Notes under the pieces: generated by a model | Seen by the model: the letters and a program-made list of their open reading frames with translations, nothing else | Told to the model about the DNA's origin: nothing | Database searches by the model: none | Position numbers and translations under genes: made by a program | Origin: an uncultured Pelagibacteraceae bacterium | GTDB lineage: Bacteria; Pseudomonadota; Alphaproteobacteria; Pelagibacterales; Pelagibacteraceae | Direction of reading: 5' to 3' | DNA: 63,682 bases | NCBI GenBank assembly: GCA_902623395.1 | Contig: CACNTN010000003.1 | Span: forward strand, 1 to 63,682 | In this document: positions 7,767 to 20,146 of the stretch, in pieces | Layout: each line of letters begins with the position of its first letter | Numbering within the stretch: the stretch's first letter is position 1

Positions 7767-10700
7767 ATGCAATTATCTTTTACGCAAAAGAAACATATTA
7801 GAAAAAACTTTGGTAAGTTAGTTGAGGGTTTATCTATTCCTAATCTTATAGAGGTTCAAAAAAATTCCTACAATGAGTTTTTAGAGTCCAAATCTTTAAA
7901 TGAGCAGTTAAGTGATCTATCAAAAGGTATAGATAAAGTTTTCAAAAGTATTTTCCCAATAGAAGATGGGAATGATAAATCAACTTTAGAATACATTTCC
8001 TACAAACTTGAAAAACCGAAATTCGATGTAATTGAGTGTAAGCAAAGAAGTTTATCTTATTCAGCTGCATTAAAAGCAAATTTAAGACTAGTAGTTTACG
8101 ATATAGACACAGAAAATAATACTAAACAAATTCTCTCAGCTAAAGAACAGGAAGTCTTCATCGGTGATTTGCCTTTAATGACTCCGAGCGCTACATTTAT
8201 TACTAATGGAGTTGAAAGAGTCGTAGTAAATCAAATGCACAGAAGTCCTGGAGTTTTCTTTGATCATGACAAAGGTAAAACACATGCGAGCGGTAAACTT
8301 TTATTTAACTGTAGAATAATCCCAGGAAGAGGTTCATGGTTAGATTTTGAGTTTGATCCTAAAGATATTTTATATTTTAGGATTGATCGAAAGAAAAAAC
8401 TTCCAATCACGACATTTTTATTTGCATTGGGTTTTTCTAAAGAAAAAATTATTGAAACATTTTACTCAACTAGCAAATATTCATATAACAATGAAACTAA
8501 AAGCTGGACAACTGAATTTAATTTAGAAAATTATAAAAGACCTTTAAAATTATCATACGATTTAATTGATGCAAAAAATAACAAAAAAATTTTAGGTAAA
8601 GGAGAAAAATTAAACATAGTAATTGCAAAAAAACTTAAAGAAAAAGGTCTAAACGCAATTTCTTTACCTAATGATCAAATTATAGGAAAATATATAGGAA
8701 AAGATATTAAAGATAAAAATGGTGAAATTTTAATTGGTGCTGGTTTCGATATTACAGAAGATCAATTAGAAAAGATAATTGCTCAAGAGGAAAAACAACT
8801 TAATATTGTTAATATAGATCCAATTAATAAAGGCCCCTATATTCTTGAAAGCCTCAAAATAGATAAAAATACTAATAAAACCGACGCTTTAAATGATATT
8901 TATAAAGTTTTAAGACCAGGTGAGGCTCCATCTGTTGAGATTGCGGAAGAAATTTTCAATAACTTGTATTTTAAAAAAGAAAGATATGACCTATCTGAAG
9001 TTGGTAGGGTTAAACTTAACTCAAAACTAGATTTAAATACTAGCTCCAAAAGGACTATCTTAGAAACTCTAGATATAATCTCAATAATCAAATTTATGTT
9101 AGATTTAAGAGATGGCAAGGGTGATGTTGACGATATTGACCATCTGGGAAACAGAAGAGTCCGTTCCGTTGGAGAACTTGTTGAAAATCAATTTAGAATT
9201 GGTCTCTTAAGAATGGAGAGGACAGTAAAGGAAAAAATGTCAACTTTTTTGGAAATAGAATCTGCAATGCCCCAAGATTTAATTAATGCTAAGCCAATCA
9301 CTACTTCTTTGAAAGATTTTTTCGCAACATCACAACTTTCTCAATTTATGGATCAAACTAACCCATTATCAGAAATAACCCACAAAAGGAGAGTATCTGC
9401 TTTAGGCCCTGGCGGATTAACTAGAGAAAGAGCTGGTTTTGAAGTAAGGGATGTTCATCCTACCCATTACGGTAGAATTTGCCCAATCGAGACACCCGAG
9501 GGACCAAATATTGGATTGATTAACAGTCTTGCTACTTATTGCAGGGTAAATAAATTTGGTTATATAGAAAGTCCCTATAAAAAAGTTTTAAACGGAAAAG
9601 TAACTTCAGAGATTAAATATCTTTCAGCAATAGAAGAAGAGAAATATACTATTGCACAAGCTAATTCAGCTTTAAATAAAGATGGTTCTTTCATAGAAGA
9701 ACTCGTGGCTTGTAGAAAAAATTTGAATTTTGAATTATCCTCAAGGGAAAATATAGATTTTATAGATGTATCTCCAAAACAATTAGTTTCGGTTGCCGCT
9801 GCTTTAATACCTTTCTTAGAAAATGATGATGCTAATAGAGCATTAATGGGTTCCAATATGATGAGGCAAGCGGTTCCATTGTTAAAACCAGAGTCACCTT
9901 TAGTTGGCACAGGAATAGAGTCAGATGTTGCACTTGACTCAGGTGTTACAATAGTAGCTAAAAGAAGTGGAATTGTTGATAAAATTGATGGAAAACGTAT
10001 TGTAGTTAAGGTCACCGACGTAACAGATTTATCTCAATCAGCAGTAGATATTTATAATTTGTCAAAATTTCAAAGATCAAATCAAAATACATGTATAAAT
10101 CAAAAACCACTTGTAAAAGTGGGCGATAAAATTAAAAAAGGAGATATTATTGCTGATGGACCTGCAACAAAACTTGGTGAACTAGCTCTCGGTAAAAATG
10201 TAACGGTCGCCTTCATGCCGTGGCAAGGATATAACTTTGAAGACTCGATCTTAATATCTGAGAGATGTGTAACAGATGACGTTTTCACTTCAGTACATAT
10301 TGAAGAATACGAGTCTATGGCTAGAGATACAAAATTGGGCGCAGAGGAAATTACTAGAGATATTCCAAACGTCAGTGAAGAAAGCTTACGTAATCTAGAT
10401 GAATCAGGAATAGTTTATGTAGGTGCTGAAGTAAAACCAGGCGATATATTAGTTGGAAAAGTGACGCCTAAAAGCGAAACATCCTCAAGTCCAGAGGAAA
10501 AGCTACTAAGATCAATCTTTGGCGAAAAAGCTACAGACGTAAGAGACTCCTCTTTAAAATTACCTTCTGGAAGTACTGGAGTAGTAATTGATGTAAGAGT
10601 ATTTAACAGACATGGAATAGAAAAAGATGAGAGATCAATTGCTATAGAACGAGCTGAAATAGAATCGGTTCAGGAGGACAAGAAAGTTGAGGAGGAAATA

Positions 10701-11858
10701 CTTAATAGAAATATTAAGTTAAGAGTAATTGATTTACTAAACGGAGAAAGTATTAATAAACAATTTAAGGATTTAAAACCTGGAACAACTTTAAATCAAA
10801 ATGATTTTGAAAATTTATCTTTAAAAGATCTTTGGAAAATTCCTCTTCAAAAACAAGAATTGAATACTGATTTAGAAAAACTCAAAAATCAATTTGAGAA
10901 CGCCTCAGAGGATATACGATTAAGATTCGAGGATAAAGTCACTAAAATACAACAAGGTGATGATTTGCTTCCAACTGTAATGAAAGTTGTTAAAGTCTTC
11001 GTTGCAGTTAAAAGAAGATTAATGCCAGGAGACAAAATGGCAGGACGTCACGGAAACAAAGGCGTTGTTAGTAAAATAGTACCAGTTGAAGACATGCCCT
11101 ACATGGAAAATGGTAAGCCAGTTGATATAGTTTTAAATCCTTTAGGTGTTCCAAGTCGAATGAATGTGGGCCAAATATTAGAAACTCATTTAGGGTGGTC
11201 TTGTTCAGAGTTAGGAGATCAAATAAAAGAACACTTAAAAAACTTCGATAAAGAAATAGAAAATATCAAAACTAAATTAAAAGATATTTATGGAAAATCT
11301 TATTACGATGAAGTGATATCAAAACTATCCAATAAAGAAGTTGCTGAATTAGTTCAAAATCTATCCAACGGAGTTCCGATCGCTACACCTGTTTTCGATG
11401 GAGCAAGCACAGAGGACATTACAAAAATGCTAGATCTAGCTAAATTACCAAATTCAGGTCAAACAAATTTATGGAATGGGCAGACTGGTGAAAGATTCGA
11501 TAGACCGGTCACAGTTGGAATCATTTATATGTTAAAACTAAACCATCTTGTAGAAGATAAAATTCATGCAAGATCAACGGGTCCTTACAGTTTAGTAACA
11601 CAGCAGCCTCTTGGTGGTAAAGCACAACTCGGAGGACAAAGATTTGGTGAAATGGAGGTTTGGGCTTTAGAGGCTTATGGCGCTTCTTATACATTGCAAG
11701 AAATTTTAACTGTAAAATCAGATGATGTCGCAGGTAGAACGAAGGTATATGAAACAATAGTTAAAGGAAACAATAATTTCGAGTCAGGTGTACCAGAATC
11801 ATTTAACGTTTTAGTTAAAGAAATACGAGCACTTGGATTAAATATAGAACTTAATTAA
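7767..11858 (+). CDS. rpoB: DNA-directed RNA polymerase subunit beta
   Basis: RpoB forms half of the polymerase active-site cleft. The 1363-residue protein contains the rifampicin pocket [18 protein letters not shown] starting at residue 525. The positions equivalent to E. coli D516, H526 and S531 are wild type (D529, H539, S544). The segment [20 protein letters not shown] follows, and near the C-terminus are [14 protein letters not shown] and [27 protein letters not shown] at 7764 precedes the ATG in frame; the ATG at 7767 is preferred. It ends 2 nt before rpoC. Confidence 0.99.
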   Translation: MQLSFTQKKHIRKNFGKLVEGLSIPNLIEVQKNSYNEFLESKSLNEQLSDLSKGIDKVFKSIFPIEDGNDKSTLEYISYKLEKPKFDVIECKQRSLSYSAALKANLRLVVYDIDTENNTKQILSAKEQEVFIGDLPLMTPSATFITNGVERVVVNQMHRSPGVFFDHDKGKTHASGKLLFNCRIIPGRGSWLDFEFDPKDILYFRIDRKKKLPITTFLFALGFSKEKIIETFYSTSKYSYNNETKSWTTEFNLENYKRPLKLSYDLIDAKNNKKILGKGEKLNIVIAKKLKEKGLNAISLPNDQIIGKYIGKDIKDKNGEILIGAGFDITEDQLEKIIAQEEKQLNIVNIDPINKGPYILESLKIDKNTNKTDALNDIYKVLRPGEAPSVEIAEEIFNNLYFKKERYDLSEVGRVKLNSKLDLNTSSKRTILETLDIISIIKFMLDLRDGKGDVDDIDHLGNRRVRSVGELVENQFRIGLLRMERTVKEKMSTFLEIESAMPQDLINAKPITTSLKDFFATSQLSQFMDQTNPLSEITHKRRVSALGPGGLTRERAGFEVRDVHPTHYGRICPIETPEGPNIGLINSLATYCRVNKFGYIESPYKKVLNGKVTSEIKYLSAIEEEKYTIAQANSALNKDGSFIEELVACRKNLNFELSSRENIDFIDVSPKQLVSVAAALIPFLENDDANRALMGSNMMRQAVPLLKPESPLVGTGIESDVALDSGVTIVAKRSGIVDKIDGKRIVVKVTDVTDLSQSAVDIYNLSKFQRSNQNTCINQKPLVKVGDKIKKGDIIADGPATKLGELALGKNVTVAFMPWQGYNFEDSILISERCVTDDVFTSVHIEEYESMARDTKLGAEEITRDIPNVSEESLRNLDESGIVYVGAEVKPGDILVGKVTPKSETSSSPEEKLLRSIFGEKATDVRDSSLKLPSGSTGVVIDVRVFNRHGIEKDERSIAIERAEIESVQEDKKVEEEILNRNIKLRVIDLLNGESINKQFKDLKPGTTLNQNDFENLSLKDLWKIPLQKQELNTDLEKLKNQFENASEDIRLRFEDKVTKIQQGDDLLPTVMKVVKVFVAVKRRLMPGDKMAGRHGNKGVVSKIVPVEDMPYMENGKPVDIVLNPLGVPSRMNVGQILETHLGWSCSELGDQIKEHLKNFDKEIENIKTKLKDIYGKSYYDEVISKLSNKEVAELVQNLSNGVPIATPVFDGASTEDITKMLDLAKLPNSGQTNLWNGQTGERFDRPVTVGIIYMLKLNHLVEDKIHARSTGPYSLVTQQPLGGKAQLGGQRFGEMEVWALEAYGASYTLQEILTVKSDDVAGRTKVYETIVKGNNNFESGVPESFNVLVKEIRALGLNIELN

Positions 11859-11860
11859 CA

Positions 11861-14800
11861 ATGGAAAAAAATTTAACAAAAAACTTTGACAATCAAAATA
11901 TCACTCAAGAAAATAATTTTGATAGTATAAAAATAACCTTAGCCAGCCCAGAAAAAATTAAATCGTGGTCTTATGGTGAAATAAAAAAACCAGAAACTAT
12001 CAATTATAGAACTTTTAGACCGGAAAAAGACGGTTTATTTTGCTCAAGAATATTTGGACCGGTAAAAGATTATGAATGTTTGTGCGGTAAATATAAGAGA
12101 ATGAAGTTTAGGGGTATAATTTGTGAAAAATGTGGAGTTGAAGTCACAAAGTCTAATGTAAGAAGAGAAAGAATGGGTCATATTGATCTAGCTTGTCCTG
12201 TAGCACATATATGGTTTTTAAAATCACTACCTAGTAGAATTTCTTTAGCAATAGACATGAAGCTAAAGGAAGTTGAAAAAGTGTTATATTTTGAGAGCTT
12301 TATTGTTGTCGAGCCTGGTTTGACAACTTTAAAAAAAGGTCAACTAATATCAGAGGAGGCATTACTTAAAGCTCAAGAGGAGTTTGGAGAAGACGCTTTC
12401 ACTGCAGGCATTGGCGCGGAAGCAGTAAGAGAAATTTTAGTTAATTTAGATTTAAAAAAAGAGCAACAAAAATTAAGAGAGTCTTTAAAGGAAATAAAAT
12501 CTAAAGTTACAGAGGAAAGAACGATTAAGAGATTAAAACTAATAGAGTCGTTCATCAATTCGGGAAACAAACCTGAGTGGATGATTTTAACTTCTGTACC
12601 AGTCATACCACCAGAATTGAGACCTTTAGTTCCACTAGATGGAGGTAGATTTGCTACTTCAGATTTAAACGACTTATATAGGAGAGTAATTAACAGAAAC
12701 AATAGGTTAAAAAGATTATTAGATCTTAAAGCGCCAGATATTATTGTCAGAAACGAAAAGAGAATGCTTCAGGAGTCGGTTGATGCACTTTTTGACAATG
12801 GAAGAAGAGGCAGAGTAATAACTGGAACTGGAAAACGTCCTCTAAAATCTTTAGCTGAAATGCTTAAGGGAAAACAGGGTAGATTTAGACAAAATTTATT
12901 AGGTAAGCGTGTGGATTATTCAGGAAGATCAGTTATTGTAGTTGGACCAGAGTTAAAGCTACATCAATGCGGTTTACCAAAAAAAATGGCTTTGGAATTA
13001 TTTAAACCATTCTTGTACGCGAGATTAGATAAATTAGGTTTAGCGACTACTATCAAACAAGCTAAAAGATTAGTTGAAAAAGAAAAGAGCGAAGTCTGGG
13101 ACTCCTTAGAGCACATTATCAGAGAGCATCCAATTCTTTTAAATAGAGCTCCGACGTTGCATAGATTAGGAGTTCAAGCTTTTGAAGCAAAACTTATAGA
13201 GGGAAATGCAATCGAATTACACCCATTAGTTTGCGCCGCGTTCAACGCTGACTTTGATGGAGATCAAATGGCTGTTCATATTCCACTAAGTTTAGAGGCA
13301 CAACTAGAAGCAAGAGTTTTAATGATGTCGACTAATAATATTTTAAGCCCATCTAATGGAAAACCAATTATTGTTCCAAGTCAGGATATAGTATTAGGTA
13401 TTTATTATCTTTCACAAGCAGAAGATGGAGACAAGAAACCCAAAGGAATATTTTCTAGCATTGAAGAAATAGAGCAAGCTTTAGAGAATAAGTCGATAAG
13501 CTTACACTCAAAAATAGTTTCCACATTTAAAACACTCGATAAAGAAGGCAAAGTTGTTAAAGAAAAATATACTAGTACTGCAGGAAGATTTTTGTTAGCT
13601 AACGTCTTACCAAAAAATCAAAATATTAAATTTGCATTAGTAAATAAACTATTAACTAAAAAAAATGTATCAGAGGTTATTGACACTATTTTCAGGTATT
13701 GTGGTCAAAAAGAAACAGTAATATTCTGCGATAGAATTAAGACACTTGGATTTAAGCATGCATTTAAAGCAGGAATATCTTTCGGAAAAGATGATTTAAT
13801 AATCCCAAAAACTAAAGAAAATTTAATATCAAGCACTAAAAAACAAATTGAAGAGTACGAGAAACAATACTCTGATGGTTTAATTACTAGAGGAGAAAAA
13901 TATAACAAAGTTGTAGATGTTTGGTCAAAATGCACAGATACAGTTGCTAATGAAATGATGAAAGAAATTTCATCAGCTGAAAAAATTTATGAAGATGATA
14001 GAATAGAAACTAATTCAGTTTATATGATGGCAGATTCAGGAGCTAGGGGATCTCAAGCTCAAATGAAACAATTAGCTGGAATGAGAGGGTTAATAGCGAA
14101 ACCCTCTGGTGAAATTATTGAAACTCCAATTATAGCAAACTTTAAAGAAGGTTTATCTGTGTTGGAATATTTTAACTCAACTCACGGCGCTAGAAAAGGT
14201 TTAGCAGATACTGCTCTGAAAACCGCAAATTCTGGATATTTGACAAGAAGATTATGCGATGTTGCTCAAGATGTTCAAATAACTAAAGAACAATGTGATC
14301 CTAAAAAAAGATCTTCAGTAACAATTTCAGAAATCATAGAAGGTGGTAATATTTTAGTTAGTTTGTCTGAAAGAGTATTAGGAAGAGTAATTGCTGAGAA
14401 TATAAAAAACCCGGTTACAGGTGAGGTTATTATTAAAAAAGATAAACTAATTGACGAATTTGATTGTGAAAAAATTGATGCTGCTGGCGTAAAATCAGTA
14501 AATGTGTATTCAGTAATCACTTGCGCATCTACTAAAGGAGTTTGTCAAGTTTGTTATGGTAGAGATTTAGCAAGAGGAAAATTGGTGAGTGTTGGCGAAG
14601 CAGTAGGAATGATTGCAGCACAGTCAATCGGTGAACCAGGAACTCAGTTAACTATGAGAACCTTTCACGTTGGTGGTACAGCTCAAATTAAAGAAGAATC
14701 TCAAATAGTTGCCCAGACAAAAGGAAAATTAAATATTGTTAATAAAAATTTAATAGAGGACTCTAAGAAAAATATAATTGTTATGGGAAGAAATACCCAG

Positions 14801-16048
14801 TTAAGTATAGAAGATGACAATGGCAGACAGCTTGCGATCTATAAAGTTAACTATGGATCTAAACTTTTCCTTAAAGATGGTGAGAAAGTTGAAAAAGGAA
14901 AAAAAATTGCTGAATGGGACCCATATACTTTACCAGTAATTGCTGAGACAGGTGGTATCGTCAATTACATGGACTTAATGGAGGGAAGTTCATTAACAGA
15001 AACACTTGATGATGCAACAGGTTTATCATCAAAATCTGTTACAGATTGGAAATCTTCATCAAAAAATTCTGAATTAAAACCAAGAATAACTTTAAGAGAT
15101 GAAAAGGGAGAAATTATTAAAAAAGCCGACGGAAATGAAGCAAGATATTATTTAGTTCCAGATACAATTTTATCGGTTAAAGATGGACAAAAAATATCTG
15201 CAGGAGATGTATTAGCTAGATTACCTAAAGAGACCTCTAAAACAAAAGATATTACTGGAGGACTTCCAAGAGTAGCAGAGCTTTTTGAAGCTAGAAGACC
15301 TAAAGATAGTGCTATCATAGCCGAAAATGATGGTGTTATTGAATTTGGTAAAGAAGTAAGAGGAAAACAAAAAATTTCTATTGTTTCTTCTCACGGTGAA
15401 ATCTCAAATTATTTAATTCCAAAAGGTAAACATGTTAACTTCAATCAAGGTGAAAAAATCAAAAAAGGGGAATACCTTTTGGATGGTAGCCCTGCACCTC
15501 ATGATATCTTGAGAATTTTAGGAGTTGAGAAATTAACGGAGTATTTTGTTTCGGAGGTTCAGGAAGTTTATAGACTACAAGGCGTAGTTATTAATGATAA
15601 ACACATCGAGACAATTGTGAGACAGATGTTAAAAAGAGTTGAGATTAAAGACCCAGGTGACTCTGAGTTATTAACTGGAGAAGTTATTGACCTGTTAGAT
15701 GTTAATGCAATTAATGAAAAACTTAGAGAAGAAAAAAAGAAACCAGCAATATTTGAAAGAGTTTTACTTGGTATTACAAAAGCTTCACTTCAGACTAATT
15801 CATTTATCTCTGCTGCTTCATTTCAAGAAACGACAAGAGTGTTAACAGATGCTTCTATTAAAGGAAAAACAGACTCTTTAGAGGGATTAAAGGAGAATGT
15901 TATAGTTGGCAGATTAGTACCTGCTGGAACAGGTTTAACAAAAATTGAGTGGGATAAACAAGCTAGAGAGCAAGATAAAGCAAGATTAGAAGAGCTCAAA
16001 AAACAGGAGCTAGAATCCGCTCCAGAAGCGCCCGAACAAACAGCTTAA
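11861..16048 (+). CDS. rpoC: DNA-directed RNA polymerase subunit beta'
   Basis: This 1395-residue subunit carries the catalytic magnesium site, NADFDGDQM at residues 462-470. The N-terminal zinc finger is complete (CLCGKYKR...CEKCG from about residue 73). The bridge/trigger region is recognisable around [19 protein letters not shown], followed by the second zinc site (CDPKKRSSV ... CQVCYGRD). The tail is lysine/glutamate-rich and ends EAPEQTA. It closes the secE-to-rpoC cluster; the next gene, rpsL, follows after a 152-nt gap with its own predicted promoter. Confidence 0.99.
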   Translation: MEKNLTKNFDNQNITQENNFDSIKITLASPEKIKSWSYGEIKKPETINYRTFRPEKDGLFCSRIFGPVKDYECLCGKYKRMKFRGIICEKCGVEVTKSNVRRERMGHIDLACPVAHIWFLKSLPSRISLAIDMKLKEVEKVLYFESFIVVEPGLTTLKKGQLISEEALLKAQEEFGEDAFTAGIGAEAVREILVNLDLKKEQQKLRESLKEIKSKVTEERTIKRLKLIESFINSGNKPEWMILTSVPVIPPELRPLVPLDGGRFATSDLNDLYRRVINRNNRLKRLLDLKAPDIIVRNEKRMLQESVDALFDNGRRGRVITGTGKRPLKSLAEMLKGKQGRFRQNLLGKRVDYSGRSVIVVGPELKLHQCGLPKKMALELFKPFLYARLDKLGLATTIKQAKRLVEKEKSEVWDSLEHIIREHPILLNRAPTLHRLGVQAFEAKLIEGNAIELHPLVCAAFNADFDGDQMAVHIPLSLEAQLEARVLMMSTNNILSPSNGKPIIVPSQDIVLGIYYLSQAEDGDKKPKGIFSSIEEIEQALENKSISLHSKIVSTFKTLDKEGKVVKEKYTSTAGRFLLANVLPKNQNIKFALVNKLLTKKNVSEVIDTIFRYCGQKETVIFCDRIKTLGFKHAFKAGISFGKDDLIIPKTKENLISSTKKQIEEYEKQYSDGLITRGEKYNKVVDVWSKCTDTVANEMMKEISSAEKIYEDDRIETNSVYMMADSGARGSQAQMKQLAGMRGLIAKPSGEIIETPIIANFKEGLSVLEYFNSTHGARKGLADTALKTANSGYLTRRLCDVAQDVQITKEQCDPKKRSSVTISEIIEGGNILVSLSERVLGRVIAENIKNPVTGEVIIKKDKLIDEFDCEKIDAAGVKSVNVYSVITCASTKGVCQVCYGRDLARGKLVSVGEAVGMIAAQSIGEPGTQLTMRTFHVGGTAQIKEESQIVAQTKGKLNIVNKNLIEDSKKNIIVMGRNTQLSIEDDNGRQLAIYKVNYGSKLFLKDGEKVEKGKKIAEWDPYTLPVIAETGGIVNYMDLMEGSSLTETLDDATGLSSKSVTDWKSSSKNSELKPRITLRDEKGEIIKKADGNEARYYLVPDTILSVKDGQKISAGDVLARLPKETSKTKDITGGLPRVAELFEARRPKDSAIIAENDGVIEFGKEVRGKQKISIVSSHGEISNYLIPKGKHVNFNQGEKIKKGEYLLDGSPAPHDILRILGVEKLTEYFVSEVQEVYRLQGVVINDKHIETIVRQMLKRVEIKDPGDSELLTGEVIDLLDVNAINEKLREEKKKPAIFERVLLGITKASLQTNSFISAASFQETTRVLTDASIKGKTDSLEGLKENVIVGRLVPAGTGLTKIEWDKQAREQDKARLEELKKQELESAPEAPEQTA

Positions 16049-16072
16049 AATTATTATAATACCCATAAAATA

Positions 16073-16100
16073 TTGACTTTTATTAATTCAATGCTAGTTT
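16073..16100 (+). promoter_or_regulatory. Predicted promoter of the rpsL ribosomal-protein supercluster
   Basis: TTGACT (16073-16078) and TAGTTT (16095-16100) are 16 nt apart. The -10 box is preceded by TGC, making an extended -10 (TG-N). A start near 16107 would leave about 94 nt of leader, which contains a stem-loop. The same TTGACT -35 box recurs at the umuD, thiV and rpsM promoters. Confidence 0.6.
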
Positions 16101-16116
16101 ACGGCTCATTTTGAAT

Positions 16117-16153
16117 GTTAGAAGTAAGGTCGATTAAAACCTTAAACACTAAC
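16117..16153 (+). promoter_or_regulatory. Candidate structured mRNA leader of rpsL
   Basis: A two-tier stem can be drawn. The outer stem is GTTAG (16117-16121) with CTAAC (16149-16153). The inner stem is TAAGGT (16125-16130) with ACCTTA (16139-16144). An asymmetric internal loop (3 and 4 nt) lies between them and an 8-nt loop closes the end. A further small hairpin, AACCT/AGGTT with a 4-nt loop, follows at 16159-16172. The layout resembles autoregulatory ribosomal-protein leaders, but I do not recognise a named family. Confidence 0.4.
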
Positions 16154-16200
16154 GAAAAAACCTAAATAGGTTATCTTTACTTCAGCTTCAAAATATAATT

Positions 16201-16572
16201 ATGCCAACAATTAATCAGTTGATTAAAAAGAGTAGAGTAAAACCAGTTGCTAGAAATAAAGTTCCAGCGCTCGAAAGACAACCCTTAAAAAGAGGCGTTT
16301 GTGTGAAAGTTTACACAACCACACCAAAAAAACCTAATTCAGCATTAAGAAAAGTTGCAAGGGTTAGATTATCCAACGGATTTGAAGTAACAGCATATAT
16401 TCCTGGTGAAGGTCATAACTTACAAGAACACTCAGTTGTTTTATTACGTGGTGGACGTGTAAAAGATTTACCCGGAGTTCGCTACCATATTTTACGGGGA
16501 AATTTAGATACTCAAGGAGTAGCTAATCGTAAACAAAGAAGATCCCTATACGGAGCAAAAAAACCAAAATAA
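16201..16572 (+). CDS. rpsL: 30S ribosomal protein S12
   Basis: S12 lines the decoding centre. The 123-residue protein contains [11 protein letters not shown] at residues 41-51, with the lysine that mutates to streptomycin resistance in wild-type form, and [10 protein letters not shown] later on. It is the first gene of the fused str-S10-spc-alpha cluster. No Shine-Dalgarno is visible in the AT-rich stretch before the ATG. Confidence 0.99.
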   Translation: MPTINQLIKKSRVKPVARNKVPALERQPLKRGVCVKVYTTTPKKPNSALRKVARVRLSNGFEVTAYIPGEGHNLQEHSVVLLRGGRVKDLPGVRYHILRGNLDTQGVANRKQRRSLYGAKKPK

Positions 16573-16575
16573 TTT

Positions 16576-17046
16576 ATGTCTAGAAAAAGAAAAGCTCCTG
16601 TAAGAAAAGTTTACCCAGATCCTAAATTTCATTCTGAGGTAGTTTCAAAATTTATTAACTCAATAATGTATGATGGTAAAAGATCTACTGCGGAAAAAAT
16701 TCTTTACGATGCATTAGATAAAATTAAATTAAAAAATAACGAGGACCCTTTAAAAATATTTAATACAGCGATAAGCAATGTTAAACCTAATCTTGAATGT
16801 AGATCCAGGAGAGTTGGAGGTGCAACTTACCAAGTTCCAGTTGAAGTGAAAGCTAAAAGAGCTCAAGCGTTAGCGTTGAGATGGATAATGGAAGCTACTC
16901 GAAAAAGAAAAAATAAAACAATGGCAGAGAAATTATATGCTGAAATCTTAGATGCGTCACAAAACAAAGGATCAGCAATTAAAAAGCGAGAGGATACACA
17001 TAAGATGGCAGAGTCTAATAAAGCTTTTGCTCATTTTAGATGGTAA
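16576..17046 (+). CDS. rpsG: 30S ribosomal protein S7
   Basis: S7 nucleates assembly of the 30S head and contacts tRNA in the E site. The 156-residue length is typical. The start [16 protein letters not shown], the beta-hairpin region and the conserved [11 protein letters not shown] and ALRWI segments are all present. It lies 3 nt after rpsL and 6 nt before fusA. Confidence 0.99.
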   Translation: MSRKRKAPVRKVYPDPKFHSEVVSKFINSIMYDGKRSTAEKILYDALDKIKLKNNEDPLKIFNTAISNVKPNLECRSRRVGGATYQVPVEVKAKRAQALALRWIMEATRKRKNKTMAEKLYAEILDASQNKGSAIKKREDTHKMAESNKAFAHFRW

Positions 17047-17052
17047 AAAATT

Positions 17053-19125
17053 ATGGCTAGATATACTTTAGATAAATATAGAAACATAGGTATCATGGCC
17101 CACATTGATGCCGGTAAAACTACTACCACAGAAAGAATTTTATATTACACAGGCAAAAGCCATAAAATTGGAGAGGTGCATGATGGTGCTGCAACTATGG
17201 ATTGGATGGAGCAAGAGCAGGAAAGAGGTATAACAATTACATCTGCAGCAACAACTTGCTTTTGGAGAGATCATAGAATTAATATCATTGATACGCCAGG
17301 TCACGTTGATTTTACAATTGAGGTTGAAAGATCTTTAAAAGTTCTTGATGGAGCTGTAGCAGTATTCGATGGTGTTGCTGGTGTTGAACCTCAGTCAGAA
17401 ACAGTTTGGAGACAAGCAGATAAATATAAAGTTCCAAGAATTTGTTTTGTGAATAAATTAGATAGAACAGGTGCAGACTTCTATAGATGCGTAGACATGA
17501 TTAAAGAGCGTCTAGGATGTAAACCTTTACCGCTTCAATTACCGATAGGATCTGAAGCAGATTTGAAAGGTGTTATAGATTTAGTTAAAATGAAAGGTGT
17601 TGTATGGCAAAATGAGGACCTTGGTGCTAAATTTGATTATGTGGATATTCCCGATGAATTAAAAGATAAAGCTAAAGAGTATAGACAAAATTTAGTTGAA
17701 ACAGCAGTTGAAGAAGATGAAAAATTAATGGAAGCTTATTTAGAGGGTAAAGAGCCCTCAGAAGAAGACTTAATAAAATGTGTGAGAAAAGGAACTTTAA
17801 ATTTTAATTTCGTGCCAATCCTGACAGGTTCGGCATTTAAAAATAAAGGTGTTCAACCATTATTAGATGCAGTTATTGATTATTTACCAAGCCCTAAAGA
17901 CATAGGTTCAATTGAAGCAACAAAATTAAATTCTGAGGATAAATTACAAATGAAATTCGAAGATACTGAACCGTTTTCAGCTCTTGCATTTAAAGTAGCA
18001 AATGATCCTTTTGTAGGATCTCTAACTTTTATAAGAATTTATTCAGGTAAACTGCAAGCCGGTACATCAGTTTATAATTCCTCTACCGAAAAAACCGAGA
18101 GAGTTGGAAGAATGTTGCTTATGCATGCCAATAGCAGGGAAGATATCAAAGAGGCCACGACTGGTGATATTGTGGCTTTAGCAGGTTTAAAAAATACTAT
18201 TACAGGACATACTCTTTGTAATGAAAATAAACAAGTCTTACTAGAACCGATGGAATTTCCTGATCCAGTTATTGAAATTGCTGTAGAGCCAAAAACTAAA
18301 GCTGACCAAGAAAAAATGGGGGAGGCCCTAAATAGATTAGCTAAAGAGGATCCATCTTTCAGAGTCAGTTCAGATGAGGAGTCTGGTCAAACCATTATTA
18401 AAGGGATGGGAGAATTACATTTAGATATAATTGTGGATAGAATGAAAAGAGAGTTTAAAGTAGAGGCTAATGTTGGTGCCCCTCAAGTGGCCTATAGAGA
18501 AACAATTCTCGGAAATTCAGAAGTAACTTATATTCATAAAAAACAAAGTGGTGGTTCTGGTCAATTTGCAAAAGTAACACTAAGTGTTGAACCATTAGAT
18601 CCTGGAAAAGGCAGAGAAGTTGATAACAAAATTAAAGGAGGCGCTATTCCTAAAGAATTTATTCCAGGAGTTGAAAAAGGTGTTTTAAGTGTAGCAGATA
18701 GCGGAATTTTAGCGGGGTTTCCTGTTATAGATTATAAAGTAACAATTTTAGACGGATTACATCACGATGTTGACTCAAGTGTTTTAGCTTTTGAGATAGC
18801 TTCTAGGATGTGTTTCAGAGAAGCTTGTACAAAAGCAACTTTAAAATTACTAGAACCAATGATGAAGGTTGAAGTGGTTACTCCGGAAGAATTTATGGGA
18901 GATGTAATAGGTGATTTGAATAGTAGAAGAGGCCAAGTAGCATCTACAGAAGCCAGAGGTAACGCAACTGCTATACAAGCTACCGTACCACTTGCAAATA
19001 TGTTTGGTTATATAAATAATTTAAGATCTTCAACACAAGGGAGAGCTCAATATACAATGCAGTTCAGTCATTATGATAAAGTTCCTCAAAATGTTCAAGA
19101 TGAAGTAACAAAAAAACTAGCTTAA
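17053..19125 (+). CDS. fusA: Elongation factor G
   Basis: EF-G is the translocation GTPase. The 690-residue protein has P-loop AHIDAGKT at residues 16-23, switch II DTPGH at 80-84 and NKLD at 134-137. The tip-of-domain-IV region around [12 protein letters not shown] and the C-terminal domain V are intact. Its length matches canonical EF-G rather than a truncated paralogue. It is followed 3 nt later by rpsJ; the tuf gene normally found here is absent. Confidence 0.99.
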   Translation: MARYTLDKYRNIGIMAHIDAGKTTTTERILYYTGKSHKIGEVHDGAATMDWMEQEQERGITITSAATTCFWRDHRINIIDTPGHVDFTIEVERSLKVLDGAVAVFDGVAGVEPQSETVWRQADKYKVPRICFVNKLDRTGADFYRCVDMIKERLGCKPLPLQLPIGSEADLKGVIDLVKMKGVVWQNEDLGAKFDYVDIPDELKDKAKEYRQNLVETAVEEDEKLMEAYLEGKEPSEEDLIKCVRKGTLNFNFVPILTGSAFKNKGVQPLLDAVIDYLPSPKDIGSIEATKLNSEDKLQMKFEDTEPFSALAFKVANDPFVGSLTFIRIYSGKLQAGTSVYNSSTEKTERVGRMLLMHANSREDIKEATTGDIVALAGLKNTITGHTLCNENKQVLLEPMEFPDPVIEIAVEPKTKADQEKMGEALNRLAKEDPSFRVSSDEESGQTIIKGMGELHLDIIVDRMKREFKVEANVGAPQVAYRETILGNSEVTYIHKKQSGGSGQFAKVTLSVEPLDPGKGREVDNKIKGGAIPKEFIPGVEKGVLSVADSGILAGFPVIDYKVTILDGLHHDVDSSVLAFEIASRMCFREACTKATLKLLEPMMKVEVVTPEEFMGDVIGDLNSRRGQVASTEARGNATAIQATVPLANMFGYINNLRSSTQGRAQYTMQFSHYDKVPQNVQDEVTKKLA

Positions 19126-19128
19126 CCT

Positions 19129-19437
19129 ATGGAAAATCAAAATATTAGAATACATTTAAAAGCTTACGATAACAAAATCCTTGATCTTTCAACTGAAGAA
19201 ATAGTTAATACTGCGAAGAGGACCGGTGCGCAAGTTAAAGGACCAATTCCCTTACCCACACGGATTGAGCGATACACAGTTTTAAGATCTCCACATATTG
19301 ATAAAAAAAGTAGAGAACAATTTGAGTCAAGAACGCATAAAAGATTGATTGATATTATTGAGCCAACACCTCAAACAGTAGAGGCATTAATGAAATTAGA
19401 TTTAGCATCAGGTGTTGATATAGAAATAAAGATTTAA
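19129..19437 (+). CDS. rpsJ: 30S ribosomal protein S10
   Basis: S10 is a 30S head protein that also pairs with NusB in antitermination. The 102-residue protein contains [33 protein letters not shown], the diagnostic central loop and helix. It starts the S10 segment, separated from fusA by 3 nt, so it probably shares the rpsL transcript. Confidence 0.99.
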   Translation: MENQNIRIHLKAYDNKILDLSTEEIVNTAKRTGAQVKGPIPLPTRIERYTVLRSPHIDKKSREQFESRTHKRLIDIIEPTPQTVEALMKLDLASGVDIEIKI

Positions 19438-19441
19438 AATT

Positions 19442-20146
19442 ATGAGCATTGGATTAATAGGAACAAAATTAGGAATGACAAGAGAATTCATGGAAAGTGG
19501 TCAATCTGTTCCTGTAACTGTAATAAAAGTTGAGAAAGGAAGAGTTCTTGACGTAATAACCAAAGAAAAAAGAGGTTACAACGCGGTAAAAGTAGGTTTT
19601 TTTAAGCTTAAAAATTCAAAATTAACAAAACAAATGAAAGGTTATTTTTCAAAAAAAAATACTGAACCTAAAAGAATTTTAAAAGAATTTAGAGTTGAAT
19701 TGAATGAGCAATATAAAGAGGGAAATGAATTGGGTTTAGAAATATTCAAAGATAAGAAATTTCTAGATGTAAGATCTAAGACTATAGGGAAGGGATTCGC
19801 TGGAGTTATGAAAAGATGGAATTTTGGTGGTTTGAGAGCCTCACACGGTGTTTCTGTTTCGCACAGATCCCATGGTTCTACTGGACAAAGACAAGATCCG
19901 GGAAAAGTATTTAAAGGAAAAAAAATGGCTGGTCACATGGGCGATAAACTCAGAACAATGTTAAATTTAGAGATTGTTAAATCAGACTTAGAAAATAATT
20001 TATTATATTTAAAAGGTTCAATACCAGGTTCTAAAAATTCAACAGTCTTTCTAAGAGAGTCTGTAAAAAATGTAACAAGAAAAACTATTAAAGAAAAATA
20101 TGAGGCCAAAATTAAAGCTGCCATTGCGAAGAAAGGAAAAAAATAA
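19442..20146 (+). CDS. rplC: 50S ribosomal protein L3
   Basis: L3 is an early assembly protein near the peptidyl-transferase centre. The 234-residue protein starts SIGLIGTKLGMTREF and carries the conserved internal extension GASHGVSVSHRSHGSTGQRQDPGKV-like region (residues about 135-160) that reaches into the rRNA core. It has a lysine-rich C-terminal tail. It abuts rplD. Confidence 0.98.
   Translation: MSIGLIGTKLGMTREFMESGQSVPVTVIKVEKGRVLDVITKEKRGYNAVKVGFFKLKNSKLTKQMKGYFSKKNTEPKRILKEFRVELNEQYKEGNELGLEIFKDKKFLDVRSKTIGKGFAGVMKRWNFGGLRASHGVSVSHRSHGSTGQRQDPGKVFKGKKMAGHMGDKLRTMLNLEIVKSDLENNLLYLKGSIPGSKNSTVFLRESVKNVTRKTIKEKYEAKIKAAIAKKGKK

Noticed and set aside
16159-16172. Rho-independent terminator after rpoC
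   Set aside because: The 5-bp AACCT/AGGTT stem lacks a proper T run and lies downstream of the predicted rpsL promoter, so it is treated as part of the leader.
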